Shown here: in pieces, positions 7,667 through 15,248 of the stretch
Layout: each line of letters starts with the position of its first letter
Numbering within the stretch: position 1 is the first letter of the stretch
Source: CAZVCG01 sp964626265
GTDB taxonomy: Bacteria; Pseudomonadota; Alphaproteobacteria; UBA9219
NCBI GenBank assembly: GCA_964626265.1
Contig: CAZVCG010000040.1
Location: forward strand, 1-17,902
Length of the DNA stretch: 17,902 nt
Direction: 5' to 3'
Notes under the pieces: generated by a model
Seen by the model: the letters and a program-made list of their open reading frames with translations, nothing else
The model's database searches: none
Told to the model about the DNA's origin: nothing
Translations under genes and position numbers: made by a program

Positions 7667-7822
7667 ATGCTCATGACAAAAAACGACGACAACGCCAAAA
7701 CATCAAAAGAAGCCCGCGAGGAACGGGAAGCGGCAGCTTTGCGCGCGAATCTGCGCCGCCGCAAGGACCAGCAACGCGCCTTGGCGCTTGAGGCCGAGGC
7801 CCGCAAAGCGGCGGAAAAATAG
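7667..7822 (+). CDS. Small highly charged protein, 51 aa, upstream of murA
   Basis: Reads MLMTKNDDNAKTSKEAREER and continues as an Arg/Lys/Glu/Ala-rich helix with NLRRRKDQQRA, ending AAEK at TAG 7820-7822. AGAGGCAGG lies 6-7 nt before ATG 7667; the in-frame ATG at 7673 is an alternative. It begins 9 nt after the permease stop, so it is likely translated from the exporter transcript. From general knowledge, short proteins with an ALRxNLRRRK-like core often sit just before murA in alphaproteobacteria, which supports it as real. Function unknown; no membrane segment; probably a single helix that binds nucleic acid or protein, which is inference. Confidence 0.7.
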   Translation: MLMTKNDDNAKTSKEAREEREAAALRANLRRRKDQQRALALEAEARKAAEK

Positions 7823-7835
7823 GTTTTTTCGACAC

Positions 7836-7864
7836 TTTCGCCCTGCGATTTGGTTGTTTATAGT
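7836..7864 (+). promoter_or_regulatory. Putative murA promoter
   Basis: TTTCGC (7836-7841), 17 nt, TATAGT (7859-7864), giving a predicted leader of about 20 nt before ATG 7893. The -10 is good and the -35 poor. It lies in the 70-nt gap between the small gene and murA. Confidence 0.3.
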
Positions 7865-7892
7865 CGCGTCTCAACTTTTTCAGTGATGGTCC

Positions 7893-9167
7893 ATGGACAA
7901 AATGCGCATACGCGGCGGGAAGCCGCTTAAGGGACAAATCCACATCAGCGGGGCCAAGAACGCCACGCTGCCGCTTATGACGGCTGCATTGTTGACGGAC
8001 GAAACGCTCACGCTATCGAACGTGCCATGCCTTGCGGACATCACAACGATGGCGACCCTGCTGGAACAGCACGGCGTGCAGATGAGCGGCCACGATCAGC
8101 CGAGCTGCAACGGCGGCCGCGAGGTCGAGCTTCATGCGCATAATATCTCAAACACCACCGCGCCTTATGACGTTGTGCGCAAGATGCGCGCGAGCATTTT
8201 GGTTTTGGGGCCGCTGGTGGCTCGGTGCCGCGAAGCGAAAGTATCGCTGCCCGGCGGATGCGCCATCGGCACGCGCCCTGTCGATTTCCACATCAACGCG
8301 TTGCAGGCTATGGGCGCGGAAATCACGATTGAAGACGGCTATATTCTCGCGAAGGCCCCCGGCGGCTTGAAAGGCGCGGAAGTTGTGTTCCCTGTCGTCA
8401 CGGTGACGGGCACGGAAAACATCCTCATGGCCGCCTCGCTGGCCAAGGGCGAGACGACGATCATCAACGCGGCGCGCGAGCCGGAAGTGAACGACTTGGC
8501 TCACTGCCTCGTTGCGATGGGCGCAGAGATTGAGGGTATAGGCACTGACCGTTTGACGGTGCGCGGGAAAGACAAGCTACACGGCGCGAAACATGTGGTG
8601 GTTTCGGACCGCATCGAAGCCGGCACTTTCGCGATGGCCGCGGCGATTACGAACGGCGACGTTGAGCTTATCGGCGTACGCGTAGAGCAGTTACCGACCG
8701 TTACGCGCATTATGGAACAGGCGGGCATTGCCACCGAGTCTACGGAAAAGGGCTTGCGCGTCTATCGCAAGAATGGGTTGCACGGTGTTGACATCACGAC
8801 CGAGCCATTCCCCGGATTCCCCACGGATTTGCAGGCGCAGGCGATGGCGCTTATGTGCGTGGCCGACGGCGCGTCGATGATCACGGAAACGATTTTCGAA
8901 AACCGCTTTATGCATGTGCCGGAACTGGTGCGTATGGGGGCGGACATCACGGTGCATGGCTCATCCGCCATGGTGCGCGGCGTGAAGGCTTTGAAAGGCG
9001 CGCCCGTCATGGCAACGGATCTGCGCGCATCTGTGTCGCTCGTGCTGGCGGGGCTGGCGGCGAAAGGCACGACGGTGATCAACCGCCTTTATCACCTTGA
9101 CCGCGGGTATGAACGGCTGGAAGAAAAACTCGGCGCCTGCGGCGCGGTGATCGAGCGGGTGAAATAA
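7893..9167 (+). CDS. murA: UDP-N-acetylglucosamine 1-carboxyvinyltransferase
   Basis: MurA transfers enolpyruvate from PEP to UDP-GlcNAc, the first committed step of peptidoglycan synthesis in the cytoplasm. At 424 aa it has the normal length. Visible residues: K22-N23 in ISGAKNATLP, the fosfomycin-target Cys at C123 in PGGCAIGTRPVDFH, the catalytic Asp at D312 in FPTDLQAQ, and the C-terminal LYHLDRGYERL. C123 being Cys rather than Asp predicts fosfomycin sensitivity of the enzyme. ATG 7893 gives the usual MDKMRIRGG start; the ribosome site is weak. DUF2948 follows 9 nt downstream, a pairing known in alphaproteobacteria. Confidence 0.97.
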   Translation: MDKMRIRGGKPLKGQIHISGAKNATLPLMTAALLTDETLTLSNVPCLADITTMATLLEQHGVQMSGHDQPSCNGGREVELHAHNISNTTAPYDVVRKMRASILVLGPLVARCREAKVSLPGGCAIGTRPVDFHINALQAMGAEITIEDGYILAKAPGGLKGAEVVFPVVTVTGTENILMAASLAKGETTIINAAREPEVNDLAHCLVAMGAEIEGIGTDRLTVRGKDKLHGAKHVVVSDRIEAGTFAMAAAITNGDVELIGVRVEQLPTVTRIMEQAGIATESTEKGLRVYRKNGLHGVDITTEPFPGFPTDLQAQAMALMCVADGASMITETIFENRFMHVPELVRMGADITVHGSSAMVRGVKALKGAPVMATDLRASVSLVLAGLAAKGTTVINRLYHLDRGYERLEEKLGACGAVIERVK

Positions 9168-9176
9168 GGGGCTTTC

Positions 9177-9611
9177 ATGAACGCCAAGCTTCTTAAACTC
9201 TCGGCGCAGGATGCGGAAGATATTCAAGTGATTGCGGCAGTGCTGCAAGACGCGATTGTGCCTTTGTGCGATACGCTTTACCGTCCCGCCGATAAATGCT
9301 TTGTCATGATCGCACACCGCTTCCGGTGGGATGATGTTCCTTGTCCCGACAAGGAGGAGCCGCCCTGTTTCGAGCGTGTGCATTGCGCGCTGGAGGTCGA
9401 TGGCGTCGAAGGCGTGCAGCAGCACGGTTTCGATCATGCGGCGGGTTGCGGCATGCTAGATTTGTTAACCATAATGCTTGAAAACGGCTCGCTGAAGCTT
9501 GTGTTTGCGGGCGGGGCGGAAATCAGGCTCAAACTGGGGAATTGGCGGCTCAGGATCAAGGATTTCGGCGAACCCTGGCCGACGACCCACCAGCCTGTGC
9601 ATACAGCTTGA
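9177..9611 (+). CDS. DUF2948 family protein
   Basis: 144 aa. The family is recognised from the N-terminal KLSAQDAEDIQVIAAVLQDA, the central RFRWDD segment, and a tail with a GGAEIRLKLG strand and a final DFGEPWPTTHQP. The family is largely restricted to alphaproteobacteria and has no established biochemical role. It lies 9 nt after murA and is almost certainly co-transcribed, so a cell-envelope link is suggested by position only. No signal peptide or membrane segment. GGGGCTTTC precedes the ATG. Confidence 0.85.
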   Translation: MNAKLLKLSAQDAEDIQVIAAVLQDAIVPLCDTLYRPADKCFVMIAHRFRWDDVPCPDKEEPPCFERVHCALEVDGVEGVQQHGFDHAAGCGMLDLLTIMLENGSLKLVFAGGAEIRLKLGNWRLRIKDFGEPWPTTHQPVHTA

Positions 9612-9613
9612 CG

Positions 9614-9636
9614 AAATGGCCTAAAAGAGCCATTTT
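9614..9636 (+). terminator. Weak hairpin between DUF2948 gene and infA
   Basis: AAATGGC (9614-9620), an 8-nt loop, GCCATTT (9629-9635) ending in TTTT. It could be a weak intrinsic terminator or attenuator separating the murA unit from infA. The stem is short and the T-run is only four bases. Confidence 0.35.
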
Positions 9637-9664
9637 CCGCGAAATTACCCAATAAAGGAACCTT

Positions 9665-9883
9665 ATGGCCAAGGAAGATTTACTCGAATTCGAAGGCACC
9701 GTGACGGAGCTTCTCCCCAACGCGATGTTCCGCGTGACGCTGGACAACGGTCATGAAGTGCTGGCGCATACGTCCGGCAAGATGCGCAAGAACCGCATTC
9801 GCGTATTGGCGGGCGACAAGGTCAACGTCGAAATGACGCCCTATGACCTTACCAAAGGCCGGATTACGTTTAGGCATAAATAA
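9665..9883 (+). CDS. infA: Translation initiation factor IF-1
   Basis: 72 aa, the standard IF-1 length and a single OB-fold domain that binds the 30S A site. Near-canonical sequence: MAKEDLLEFEGTVTELLPNA, then MFRVTLDNGHEVLAHTSGKM, RKNRIRVLAGDKV, and the typical end TKGRITFRHK. AAAGGAAC lies 6-7 nt before the ATG. It probably has its own message or reads through from murA; the gap before it contains a weak hairpin. Confidence 0.98.
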   Translation: MAKEDLLEFEGTVTELLPNAMFRVTLDNGHEVLAHTSGKMRKNRIRVLAGDKVNVEMTPYDLTKGRITFRHK

Positions 9884-9897
9884 CCAGTATTTACGAT

Positions 9898-9971
9898 GGC
9901 GCGAGTCGCCCGTTAACCTCTTGAATACCTTTATGTTGCATGACTGGCTAAGGCCGTAGGCGTGATTCGCC
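9898..9971. promoter_or_regulatory. Paired GGCGnGAnTCGCC elements upstream of cckA
   Basis: GGCGCGAGTCGCC (9898-9910) and GGCGTGATTCGCC (9959-9971) agree at 11 of 13 positions. Each is a GGCG/CGCC inverted repeat whose centre contains GANTC, the site of the alphaproteobacterial cell-cycle methylase CcrM. A TTAACC half-site lies between them (9913-9918). They fill the 144-nt gap between infA and the kinase gene cckA, so a role in cell-cycle control of cckA is plausible but inferred. Confidence 0.5.
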
Positions 9972-10027
9972 GCGAGCATAAGGAAGCGCGTTTGTTCGCT
10001 ATATAACGGGATGATGGAAAGAAGTCA

Positions 10028-12556
10028 GTGCTGAAAAAACTGATCGCCTTGGTCGCGCCGCCCCCCTCCGTGGGGGAGAAAAACTGGCAGCGCCGGATGT
10101 TGCGAAGCCTCTGGATCATGGTGGGTCTGGGGCTTATGGCTGCGTTGGCGCCGACGCTTTTCGGCGATGGGTTAGGTCTTGTTATGCGCTTGCTGATTGC
10201 TCTGGCCTTGGTAGGCGTCGCGGGCGCGGTCGCGTGGCAACTGCGGCACATGACTCCCGCTGCGGCGGAAGAAAGCCTCTTGCGCGAAGCCTTCCACGGC
10301 GTGTTGACGCCGCAATTGATCACGGACGCTTCCGGCGTTACGGTTATGGCCAACCGCGCTTTCCGCGGATGGATCGATCCGGGAACGCAAGGCGCGCTGC
10401 AAGCGTTGACGGCGCGTTTCGGCGCGACTCCCGAAGGCGCGGCGAAGTTCAAGCAGTTGCTTGATAACCTGCTTAAAGGACAATCCGTTTTGGCGGATTT
10501 GCCCGTTGTGCGGGGCAACCGCGTGGTCGAATGGCGGCGCGTGATCGCGCGCCCGCTCGATGGACCGAGTAAAACCTATCACTGGCGCTTTGAAGACATC
10601 AGCGAACGCCGCCGCATGGAAAAAGCCATGCGCGACGAGCAAAAGAAGTTGCTCGATTTCATGGCGCACGCGCCTGTCGGTATTTATTCCGTGGATCGCC
10701 ACGGACGCTTCAAGTTCGTCAACGATACGCTTGCGTCTTGGCTGCAGGTGAAGCCCGACGATCTGATCAAAGGCGACGTTCGTTTGCACGACGTGATGAA
10801 TGACCCGCCCAAGGGCATAGCGGCTTATGCGTTAGCCGCAGGGCCGCAGGGCGAAACGCACGGCGAAGTCGTTTTGCGCCGCCGTGACGGCCAGCCTTTT
10901 CCCGTGGCTATTACGCAAACCGTGGTGGCCGACGACGATGGTAAAACGTTGCGCACGCGCTCGATCGTGCGCGACCTGTCGCCCGAACGCGAATGGCAGA
11001 TGGCTCTGTCGCTGTCGGAATACAGGTTCCAGCGCTTGTTCGCCGAAGCGCCCATCGGAATCCTCATGCTCGATGCGCGCTATACGATCATGGAAAGCAA
11101 TCATGCGTTCGAGACGATCACGCGCCGTCCGCGCGAGCGCGTTATCGGCGTGCCCATTGCCGATCTGCTTTCCAAGAACGATCGCACGATGGTTCTCGGA
11201 CAACTGGAGCAGGTTTTGACGGGCCACGATCTGACAAAACCATTTGAGGCGCATTTGCAAACCGATCGCGACGTGATCGCGCATGTGTTCGCCAAGCGGT
11301 TCGGTTCGACCGGCAAGAAAGATGAAGGACCGGCCGAGCCAGGCCTGATGCTTTATTTCATTGACGTGACCGAACAAAAGCGCATGGAGACGCAGTTCGC
11401 TCAGTCGCAGAAAATGCAGGCTATCGGTCAATTAGCGGGCGGCGTGGCGCACGACTTCAACAACTTGCTCACGGCCATGATCGGTTTCTGCGATTTGCTT
11501 TTGCAGAGGCACAAGCCCGGCGACCAAAGCTTTTCCGACATTATGCAGATCAAGCAGAACGGCAACCGCGCGGCTAACCTCGTGCGCCAGCTGCTCGCCT
11601 TCTCGCGCCAGCAAACGTTGCAGCCGAAAGTGCTCAACCTCGTCGACGTGCTGTCGGAACTCACGAACCTATTGCGTCGTCTCATCGGCGCGACGATCAA
11701 GCTGGAGATGATCCACGGGCGCGATCTGGGGCTTGTTAAAGTCGATCAGGGGCAGCTTGAGCAAGTCATTATCAATCTTGTCGTTAACGCGCGAGACGCC
11801 ATGCCGAACGGCGGAACGGTCACGATCCGCACGCGCAACATGCATCAAAAAGAGCCCATTATGCGCGGGCAGGACGAAATGCCGGCGGGCGATTATGTTG
11901 CGATTGAAGTCGCGGATACGGGCATAGGCATTCCGAAAGAAAACCTCTCGCGCCTGTTCGAGCCGTTTTTCTCGACCAAGGAAATCGGCGCAGGAACGGG
12001 GCTTGGTTTGGCCACCGTCTATGGCGTCGTGCGGCAAACGGGCGGCTTCGTAAGCGTGGAAAGCCGCGTGGGCCACGGGTCGACGTTCACGGTCTTCATC
12101 CCCGCGCTTGGCGAGCATGAAAAGGCGCAGGAAACGCGCGCCGCCGAAGAAGCGCGCGAGGAAAAGCCCGGCCCCGATCTTACGGGCGCAGGCACGATCC
12201 TTTTGGTCGAAGACGAAGACGCCGTGCGTGTGTTCTCGGCCCGCGCCTTGCGCAACAAGGGCTATAACGTGTTCGAAGCGCGCAGCGGCGAAGAAGCATT
12301 GGCTTTGCTCGACAAGGACGGCGGCAAGATCGACCTTACCATCACCGATGTGGTCATGCCGCAAATGGACGGCCCTACGCTCTACAAGCATATGCGCGAA
12401 CGCTGGCCGGACATGAAGGTGGTGTTTGTATCCGGTTACACCGAAGACCGCCTGCGCGAACAATTCACGTCCGGCGAAACCATCCACTTCCTCGGCAAGC
12501 CCTTCACGCTCAAGCAACTCGCCAGCAAGGTGAAGGAGATTTTGGGGGAGGGGTGA
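10028..12556 (+). CDS. cckA: CckA-type hybrid sensor histidine kinase
   Basis: 842 aa. Two N-terminal membrane helices (about 24-45 and 49-72); a degenerate PAS-like segment (about 88-195) ending in an EDISERRRMEK linker; PAS at about 205-320; PAS at about 332-455. HisKA follows with phospho-acceptor H475 in GGVAHDFNNLLTAMIGFCDL, the CckA-like H-box. HATPase_c has the N-box NLVVNARDAMPNGG, DTGIGIP and GTGLGLATV. The C-terminal receiver starts ILLVEDEDAV, with phospho-acceptor D774 in TDVVMPQMDG and Lys in FLGKPF. In alphaproteobacteria CckA passes phosphate through ChpT to CtrA, controlling division and replication. The start is GTG 10028; the site upstream (GGAAAG) is moderate. It is longer than Caulobacter CckA (691 aa), mainly in its N-terminal sensing part. 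Confidence 0.92.
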   Translation: MLKKLIALVAPPPSVGEKNWQRRMLRSLWIMVGLGLMAALAPTLFGDGLGLVMRLLIALALVGVAGAVAWQLRHMTPAAAEESLLREAFHGVLTPQLITDASGVTVMANRAFRGWIDPGTQGALQALTARFGATPEGAAKFKQLLDNLLKGQSVLADLPVVRGNRVVEWRRVIARPLDGPSKTYHWRFEDISERRRMEKAMRDEQKKLLDFMAHAPVGIYSVDRHGRFKFVNDTLASWLQVKPDDLIKGDVRLHDVMNDPPKGIAAYALAAGPQGETHGEVVLRRRDGQPFPVAITQTVVADDDGKTLRTRSIVRDLSPEREWQMALSLSEYRFQRLFAEAPIGILMLDARYTIMESNHAFETITRRPRERVIGVPIADLLSKNDRTMVLGQLEQVLTGHDLTKPFEAHLQTDRDVIAHVFAKRFGSTGKKDEGPAEPGLMLYFIDVTEQKRMETQFAQSQKMQAIGQLAGGVAHDFNNLLTAMIGFCDLLLQRHKPGDQSFSDIMQIKQNGNRAANLVRQLLAFSRQQTLQPKVLNLVDVLSELTNLLRRLIGATIKLEMIHGRDLGLVKVDQGQLEQVIINLVVNARDAMPNGGTVTIRTRNMHQKEPIMRGQDEMPAGDYVAIEVADTGIGIPKENLSRLFEPFFSTKEIGAGTGLGLATVYGVVRQTGGFVSVESRVGHGSTFTVFIPALGEHEKAQETRAAEEAREEKPGPDLTGAGTILLVEDEDAVRVFSARALRNKGYNVFEARSGEEALALLDKDGGKIDLTITDVVMPQMDGPTLYKHMRERWPDMKVVFVSGYTEDRLREQFTSGETIHFLGKPFTLKQLASKVKEILGEG

Positions 12557-12570
12557 TTGAAAAACCCTTC

Positions 12571-12598
12571 TTGCAATATATAGCATTTTTGCTATAAT
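12571..12598 (+). promoter_or_regulatory. Promoter with embedded palindromic operator of the toxin-antitoxin pair
   Basis: TTGCAA (12571-12576), 16 nt, perfect -10 TATAAT (12593-12598). A perfect inverted repeat TATAGCA (12579-12585), TTTT, TGCTATA (12590-12596) spans the spacer and the -10, as expected for autorepression by the XRE antitoxin. The predicted start is only about 5 nt before the toxin ATG. Confidence 0.65.
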
Positions 12599-12609
12599 GA
12601 CCCCTATCT

Positions 12610-12930
12610 ATGTGGAAAGTCGAAACGCTAAATGCCGTAGTGACGGCTGAGGTTGAAGCCTTGCCGGACGATATGCTGGCGCGGCTGCGACGGATTGGCG
12701 AACTTATCCAAACGCACGGTCTTGAGAGGATGCGTGAGCCGCAAGTCAAGCATCTGGAAGGCAAGCTTTGGGAAATCCGTTTGACGGGCCGCGAAGGCAT
12801 TGGGCGCGCACTTTACGTTACGGCCAGCGGACGGCGAGTCGTAATCGTCAGGGTATTTATCAAGAAGACCCAAAAAACGCCGCGTCAGGAAATCAAATTG
12901 GCTCATAAAAGAGCGAAGGAGGTCATATGA
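12610..12930 (+). CDS. RelE/HigB-like toxin (phage Gp49-like family)
   Basis: 106 aa, typical length. The core LEGKLWEIRLTGREGIGRAL, then a VVIVRVFIKKTQKTP segment and the EIKLAHKRAKEV tail match the Gp49-like/HigB (PF05973-type) ribosome-dependent mRNA interferase family. The basic residues in FIKKTQK and the C-terminal helix are where RNA contacts and catalysis lie in relatives. It is the first gene of the pair, the HigBA order. No Shine-Dalgarno sequence precedes ATG 12610, and the predicted leader is about 5 nt. It overlaps the antitoxin start by 4 bp (ATGA). Confidence 0.88.
   Translation: MWKVETLNAVVTAEVEALPDDMLARLRRIGELIQTHGLERMREPQVKHLEGKLWEIRLTGREGIGRALYVTASGRRVVIVRVFIKKTQKTPRQEIKLAHKRAKEVI
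12916..12923 (+). promoter_or_regulatory. Consensus ribosome-binding site for the antitoxin
   Basis: AAGGAGGT, an exact anti-16S match, ends 3 nt before antitoxin ATG 12927 and lies inside the toxin's last codons. It contrasts with the missing site in front of the toxin. Confidence 0.75.
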
Positions 12931-13244
12931 AAGGATCCACGCTTGACGATCTTCATAAGAAATGGCTCAAAAAGAGGCCCGGCTACAAAAAAGCCTATGA
13001 AGATTTGGAATCCGAATATGCGCTTGTGTCGGCAATGATCGAAGCGCGTACGCGTTCGGGTCTTTCACAGAAAGAGCTGGCGCGCCGCATGAAAACGACT
13101 CAAACAGTCGTTGCTCGCCTCGAAAGTGGGCGTGCCTTGCCGTCAAGTCGTACACTGTTGCGTTTTGCCAAGGCCACTGGTTCGCATTTAAAGATTAGTT
13201 TCGAAAGAAATAAGGTCAAAGCATCAGCGCGTAACAGAGCTTAA
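12927..13244 (+). CDS. XRE-family antitoxin (HigA-like)
   Basis: 105 aa. The N-terminal segment (about 1-35, HKKWLKKRPGYKKAYEDLES) is typical of antitoxins paired with Gp49-like toxins. The helix-turn-helix at about 42-92 (ARTRSGLSQKELARRM, then TTQTVVARLESGRALPS) is of the XRE/HTH_3 type and would bind the palindrome upstream of the operon. The protein should neutralise the toxin and repress the pair, jointly with it or alone. It starts inside the toxin stop (ATGA), so it is translationally coupled, but it has its own strong ribosome site. The GNAT gene begins 1 nt after its stop. Confidence 0.88.
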   Translation: MKGSTLDDLHKKWLKKRPGYKKAYEDLESEYALVSAMIEARTRSGLSQKELARRMKTTQTVVARLESGRALPSSRTLLRFAKATGSHLKISFERNKVKASARNRA

Positions 13245-13245
13245 C

Positions 13246-13748
13246 GTGAAAGAATTACAAATCGTTATTCGTTCCGCAGACGCCGAAGACTGGGCTGGCA
13301 TCGTGCGCGTGCATAACGAAGCAATATTCGGAAAAGCTTCTTCGCATTACTCTCAAAATCAAATAAAAGCGTGGGCAGACGCTATGACGCACTTTTCCGA
13401 AGACGCTTCGCTTAATGAAAAAGACAAACAAAATGCCGTAACTTTAGTGGCCGAAAGGGATGGTAAAATCGTCGGTTTTGCATCGGCGGTGCCTTCGAAA
13501 GGACTTTTAAAATCGGTTTATGTGGCTTCTGGCAATGGCCCAAACTTGGCGAACGGTTGCTCAAAGAAATCGAAATGCATTCGGCCCAAAAAGGCGCTAC
13601 GGAATTGCATGGCGAAACGTCGCTTAACGCCGTGGAATTTTACCGTAAGCATGGGTATGAGATCGGAGAACCTACCGCGCATAGGCTTCCTGGAAACATG
13701 GAAATTCCATGCCGCAAAATGCGGAAGAATTTGCGGGCAGGCGGATAA
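13246..13748 (+). pseudogene. GNAT-family acetyltransferase, frame disrupted
   Basis: The GNAT fold is split between two frames. The first runs from GTG 13246 (MKELQIVIRSADAEDWAGIV) through AVTLVAERDGKIVGFASAV to LKSVYVASGNG. The second carries LGERLLKEIEMHSAQKGATE, SLNAVEFYRKHGYEIGE and the end at TAA 13746-13748. A -1 shift at about 13536-13542 joins them into about 167 aa, the normal size. The break falls in motif A, the acetyl-CoA loop (usually Q/RxxGxG/A). The sequence there, CCCAAAC in register C-CCA-AAC, is a slippery-type heptamer, so a lost base, an assembly error or frameshifting are all possible. Read without a shift, the first frame runs to 13827 and overlaps tldD, which is implausible. 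It follows the antitoxin by 1 nt and may be co-transcribed. Confidence 0.8.
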
Positions 13749-13760
13749 CATGTCTATACT
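13731..13760 (+). promoter_or_regulatory. Putative tldD promoter
   Basis: TTGCGG (13731-13736), 18 nt, TATACT (13755-13760). The predicted leader to ATG 13802 is about 35 nt. It overlaps the 3' end of the GNAT gene. Pattern only. Confidence 0.3.
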
Positions 13761-13801
13761 CTTCAGGTCTATGCTCTATGCGCTTTTTTTAGAGATGTCC
13801 C

Positions 13802-15238
13802 ATGCCCTCTCTACCCGAAACCGATAAGCTTTTTTTCGATCAATCCGGTATGGACCGCGCGGCGGTTGAGCGCGTGGTGAAAGATGCGCTCGCGGGCATG
13901 GATGACGGCGAGCTTTTTCTTGAGTTCAGCCAATCCGAAAGTTTCGTATGGGACGATGGCAAGCTGAAAAGCGCGAGCTTTGACTCGGCGCAAGGCTTCG
14001 GCCTGCGCGGCGTGGTGGGCGAGACGGTGGGTTATGCTCACGCCTCGACGCTCGATGAAAAAGCGATCCGCCGCGCGGCGGAGACGGTCAAGGCCGTGCG
14101 CAGCGGCCACGCGGGCACGATGGCGCTTGCGCCGCAAGGCACGAACCGCCAGATTTATCCTGATCTCAATCCCATGCCGGGCAAAAGCTTTGAGGAAAAG
14201 GTGCGCCTCGTGCGCGAGATCGATGCCTATGTGCGCGGGTGCGATCCGCGCGTGCATCAGGTCAGCGTATCGCTCGGCGGCAGTTATCAGGCAATCCAGA
14301 TCATCGGCGCGGGCGGCTGGCGTACGGCGGACATACGTCCACTCGTCCGGCTCAACGTGTCGGTTGTCACCAAACAGGGCGAACGTCTTGAGGCTGGCGG
14401 CACGGGCGCGGGCGGGCGGCTTGATTACGCGCGGTGCTTCGATCCCAAAGAATGGAAATCAATTGCGGATGAAGCCTTGCGCAAGGCGCTTGTCAATCAG
14501 GATTCCATCGATGCGCCGGCGGGCGAGATGACGGTGGTCGTCGGACCCGGCTGGCCAGCCGTGCTGTTGCACGAGGCCGTTGGCCACGGGCTGGAAGGCG
14601 ATTTCAACCGCAAGAAAACGTCGGCGTTCGCAGGCCTCATGGGCCAGCAAGTCGCGGCCAAGGGCGTTACGATTGTTGACGATGGCACGCTTGAAAACCG
14701 CCGCGGGTCGATTACGATCGACGACGAGGGAACGCCTTCACAATGCACGACGTTGATCGAAGACGGCATTCTGGTCGGCTATATGCAAGACCGCTTGAAC
14801 GCGCGTCTTATGGGCGTGAAGTCCACGGGCAACGGGCGGCGCGAAAGTTTTGCCGCGCAACCGTTTCCGCGCATGACGAACACGCTCATGCGCTCCGGCA
14901 CGGCGAGCCATGACGACATCATTGCCTCGGTGAAAAAAGGTATCTACGCGGCCGACTTCGGCGGCGGTCAGGTGGACATCACCACGGGCAAGTTCGTATT
15001 CTCGGCTACGGAAGCTTATGAGATTGAGAACGGCAAACTTGGCCGCCCATTAAAGGGAGCCGCATTGGTGGGAACAGGTTTTGAAGTGCTGAAAAAAGTT
15101 TCCATGATCGGCAACAATATGGAACTCGATAGAGGCATCGGCACATGCGGCAAAAATGGCCAAAGCGTTCCCGTGGGCATCGGCCAGCCGACCCTGCGCC
15201 TTGAAAACATGACCGTCGGCGGCGCGGCTGTCGGATAA
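13802..15238 (+). CDS. tldD: Metalloprotease TldD
   Basis: 478 aa, the usual TldD length. The zinc motif HExxxH is seen as HEAVGHGLEGD (H257, E258, H262), and the metal-ligand Cys as C449 in GIGTCGKNGQSVPVGIGQPT. TldD works with TldE/PmbA as a cytosolic heterodimer that degrades unfolded peptides; known roles are microcin B17 maturation and CcdA turnover. The partner gene is not in this window. ATG 13802 has a weak GAGATG site. The stop lies 10 nt from the stop of the convergent downstream gene, leaving no room for a separate terminator. The nearby toxin-antitoxin pair recalls the TldD/CcdA link, but nothing here shows a functional connection. Confidence 0.96.
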   Translation: MPSLPETDKLFFDQSGMDRAAVERVVKDALAGMDDGELFLEFSQSESFVWDDGKLKSASFDSAQGFGLRGVVGETVGYAHASTLDEKAIRRAAETVKAVRSGHAGTMALAPQGTNRQIYPDLNPMPGKSFEEKVRLVREIDAYVRGCDPRVHQVSVSLGGSYQAIQIIGAGGWRTADIRPLVRLNVSVVTKQGERLEAGGTGAGGRLDYARCFDPKEWKSIADEALRKALVNQDSIDAPAGEMTVVVGPGWPAVLLHEAVGHGLEGDFNRKKTSAFAGLMGQQVAAKGVTIVDDGTLENRRGSITIDDEGTPSQCTTLIEDGILVGYMQDRLNARLMGVKSTGNGRRESFAAQPFPRMTNTLMRSGTASHDDIIASVKKGIYAADFGGGQVDITTGKFVFSATEAYEIENGKLGRPLKGAALVGTGFEVLKKVSMIGNNMELDRGIGTCGKNGQSVPVGIGQPTLRLENMTVGGAAVG

Positions 15239-15248
15239 TTCCGAAAGA

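Noticed and set aside
11669..12586. 305-aa open frame on the minus strand opposite cckA
   Set aside because: Antisense shadow of the kinase and receiver domains caused by GC-biased codon use.
12579..12596. Intrinsic terminator of cckA
   Set aside because: The palindrome is AT-rich with the T-run in its loop, and it overlaps a perfect -10; operator is the better reading.
13549..13827. Unshifted continuation of the GNAT frame to 13827
   Set aside because: Sequence after about 13545 has no GNAT features and would overlap tldD; the homologous part lies in the -1 frame.
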